Source: an uncultured Bacteroides sp.
GTDB lineage: Bacteria; Bacteroidota; Bacteroidia; Bacteroidales; Bacteroidaceae
NCBI RefSeq assembly: GCF_905207245.1
Contig: NZ_CAJLKP010000145.1
Location: 1-7,066 of the forward strand
DNA length: 7,066 bases
Reading direction: 5' to 3'
Shown here: piece by piece, positions 6,826 through 7,066 of the stretch
Numbering within the stretch: position 1 is the first letter of the stretch
How the letters are laid out: each line of letters opens with the position of its first letter
The notes under the pieces: generated by a model
What the model was told of the DNA's origin: nothing
Database searches by the model: none
The model's input: only the letters and a program-made list of their open reading frames with translations
Position numbers and translations under genes: made by a program

Positions 6826-6868
6826 ATAACCGAGAGGTTTTCTTTATGAAAGCCCCTCGGTTATTTTT
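6826..6868 (+). terminator. long hairpin terminator after gajB
   Basis: ATAACCGAG (6826-6834) pairs with CTCGGTTAT (6856-6864). After one A-C mismatch, GG pairs with CC and TTTTC (6838-6842) pairs with GAAAG (6848-6852) with one wobble, closing on a TTTAT loop. A T-run at 6864-6868 follows. It should end the gaj operon transcript and insulate the next gene. There is no A-tract on the 5' side, so it acts mainly on the + strand. Confidence 0.85.
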
Positions 6869-6891
6869 ATGTCAGAACGGAGGTGAAACAT

Positions 6892-7066
6892 ATGCCATAT
6901 ATCCCGCCGGAGGTGGTGGCAAGAGCCCGTGAGATGGATCTGCTGACCTATCTGCGGACTTATGAACCGCAGGAGCTGGTGCATTTCGGGGGCGGCACCT
7001 ACTGCACCCGTGAGCACGACAGCCTGAAAATCTCCAACGGCAAATGGTGCTGGTTTTCCCGTGGAA
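6892..7066 (+). CDS. DUF3991/TOPRIM primase-like protein, N-terminus (partial)
   Basis: The first 58 codons of a gene run off the right edge. The start is clear: a near-perfect GGAGGTGA at 6879-6886 lies five bases before the ATG. The peptide begins MPYIPPEVVARARE and continues with a short helix (MDLLTYLRTY, 15-24), then YCTREHDSLKISNG (37-50) and KWCWFSRG (51-58). C38, H42 and C53 resemble the CHC2-type zinc finger that opens DUF3991/TOPRIM proteins, primase-like proteins carried by Tn1549-type and related conjugative elements. GC content is high (63% in the line at 6961-7020), matching ardA and not the gaj genes, so the conjugative backbone resumes here. The TOPRIM domain itself would lie beyond the window and is not seen, so the call rests on the N-terminus alone. 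Confidence 0.7.
   Translation, partial: MPYIPPEVVARAREMDLLTYLRTYEPQELVHFGGGTYCTREHDSLKISNGKWCWFSRG

Noticed and set aside
1..7066. CRISPR array, tRNA or rRNA genes, insertion sequences, integrase or attachment sites
   Set aside because: None was seen: there are no regularly spaced repeats, no transposase or recombinase frames and no recognisable RNA gene structure.

Overview
The window looks like part of an integrative conjugative element (ICE, Tn1549-like or a related gut Clostridia/Firmicutes type), carrying a defence cargo. The basis is one recognisable backbone gene at each end: an ArdA-type antirestriction gene on the left, and on the right the start of a gene resembling the DUF3991/TOPRIM primase-like proteins of these elements. 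Strong Shine-Dalgarno sequences (GGAGG, AGGAGG, GGAGGTGA), GTG starts and a TATAAT -10 box also fit a Firmicute. No integrase, relaxase or attachment site is visible, so the element type is inferred. All genes read on the + strand.

Layout. Positions 1-1180 are GC-rich backbone: a possible tail of an upstream gene, ardA (65-748), a 107-residue acidic protein of unknown function (818-1141) with its own promoter, and a strong rho-independent terminator (1150-1180). Positions 1181-1478 hold no credible gene; they contain short direct repeats and an extended -10 promoter. Positions 1479-2771 encode an AAA-type ATPase with a DUF4143 C-terminal domain. A 171-base gap follows, with a perfect 10-bp inverted repeat. 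Positions 2943-6795 are a tight two-gene operon: an OLD-family ATPase/TOPRIM nuclease (GajA-like) and a UvrD-type SF1A helicase (GajB-like), the gene pair that defines the Gabija anti-phage system. A long hairpin terminator (6826-6868) closes the block, and the backbone resumes at 6892 with the truncated DUF3991-like gene.

How it fits together. By homology the GajA/GajB pair should form a nuclease-helicase complex that acts on phage DNA. ArdA mimics DNA to block type I restriction when the element enters a new host. The element therefore appears to carry both an anti-defence gene for its own spread and a defence system that could benefit its host. Base composition falls from about 55-63% GC in the backbone to about 52% in the ATPase gene and about 37-42% in the Gabija-like operon (hand counts of single 60-base lines), so the cargo is probably foreign to the backbone and possibly assembled in two steps. 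Gabija itself is a described system. The less familiar points are the large size of both Gaj proteins, the DUF4143 ATPase next door, and the inverted repeat ahead of gajA.
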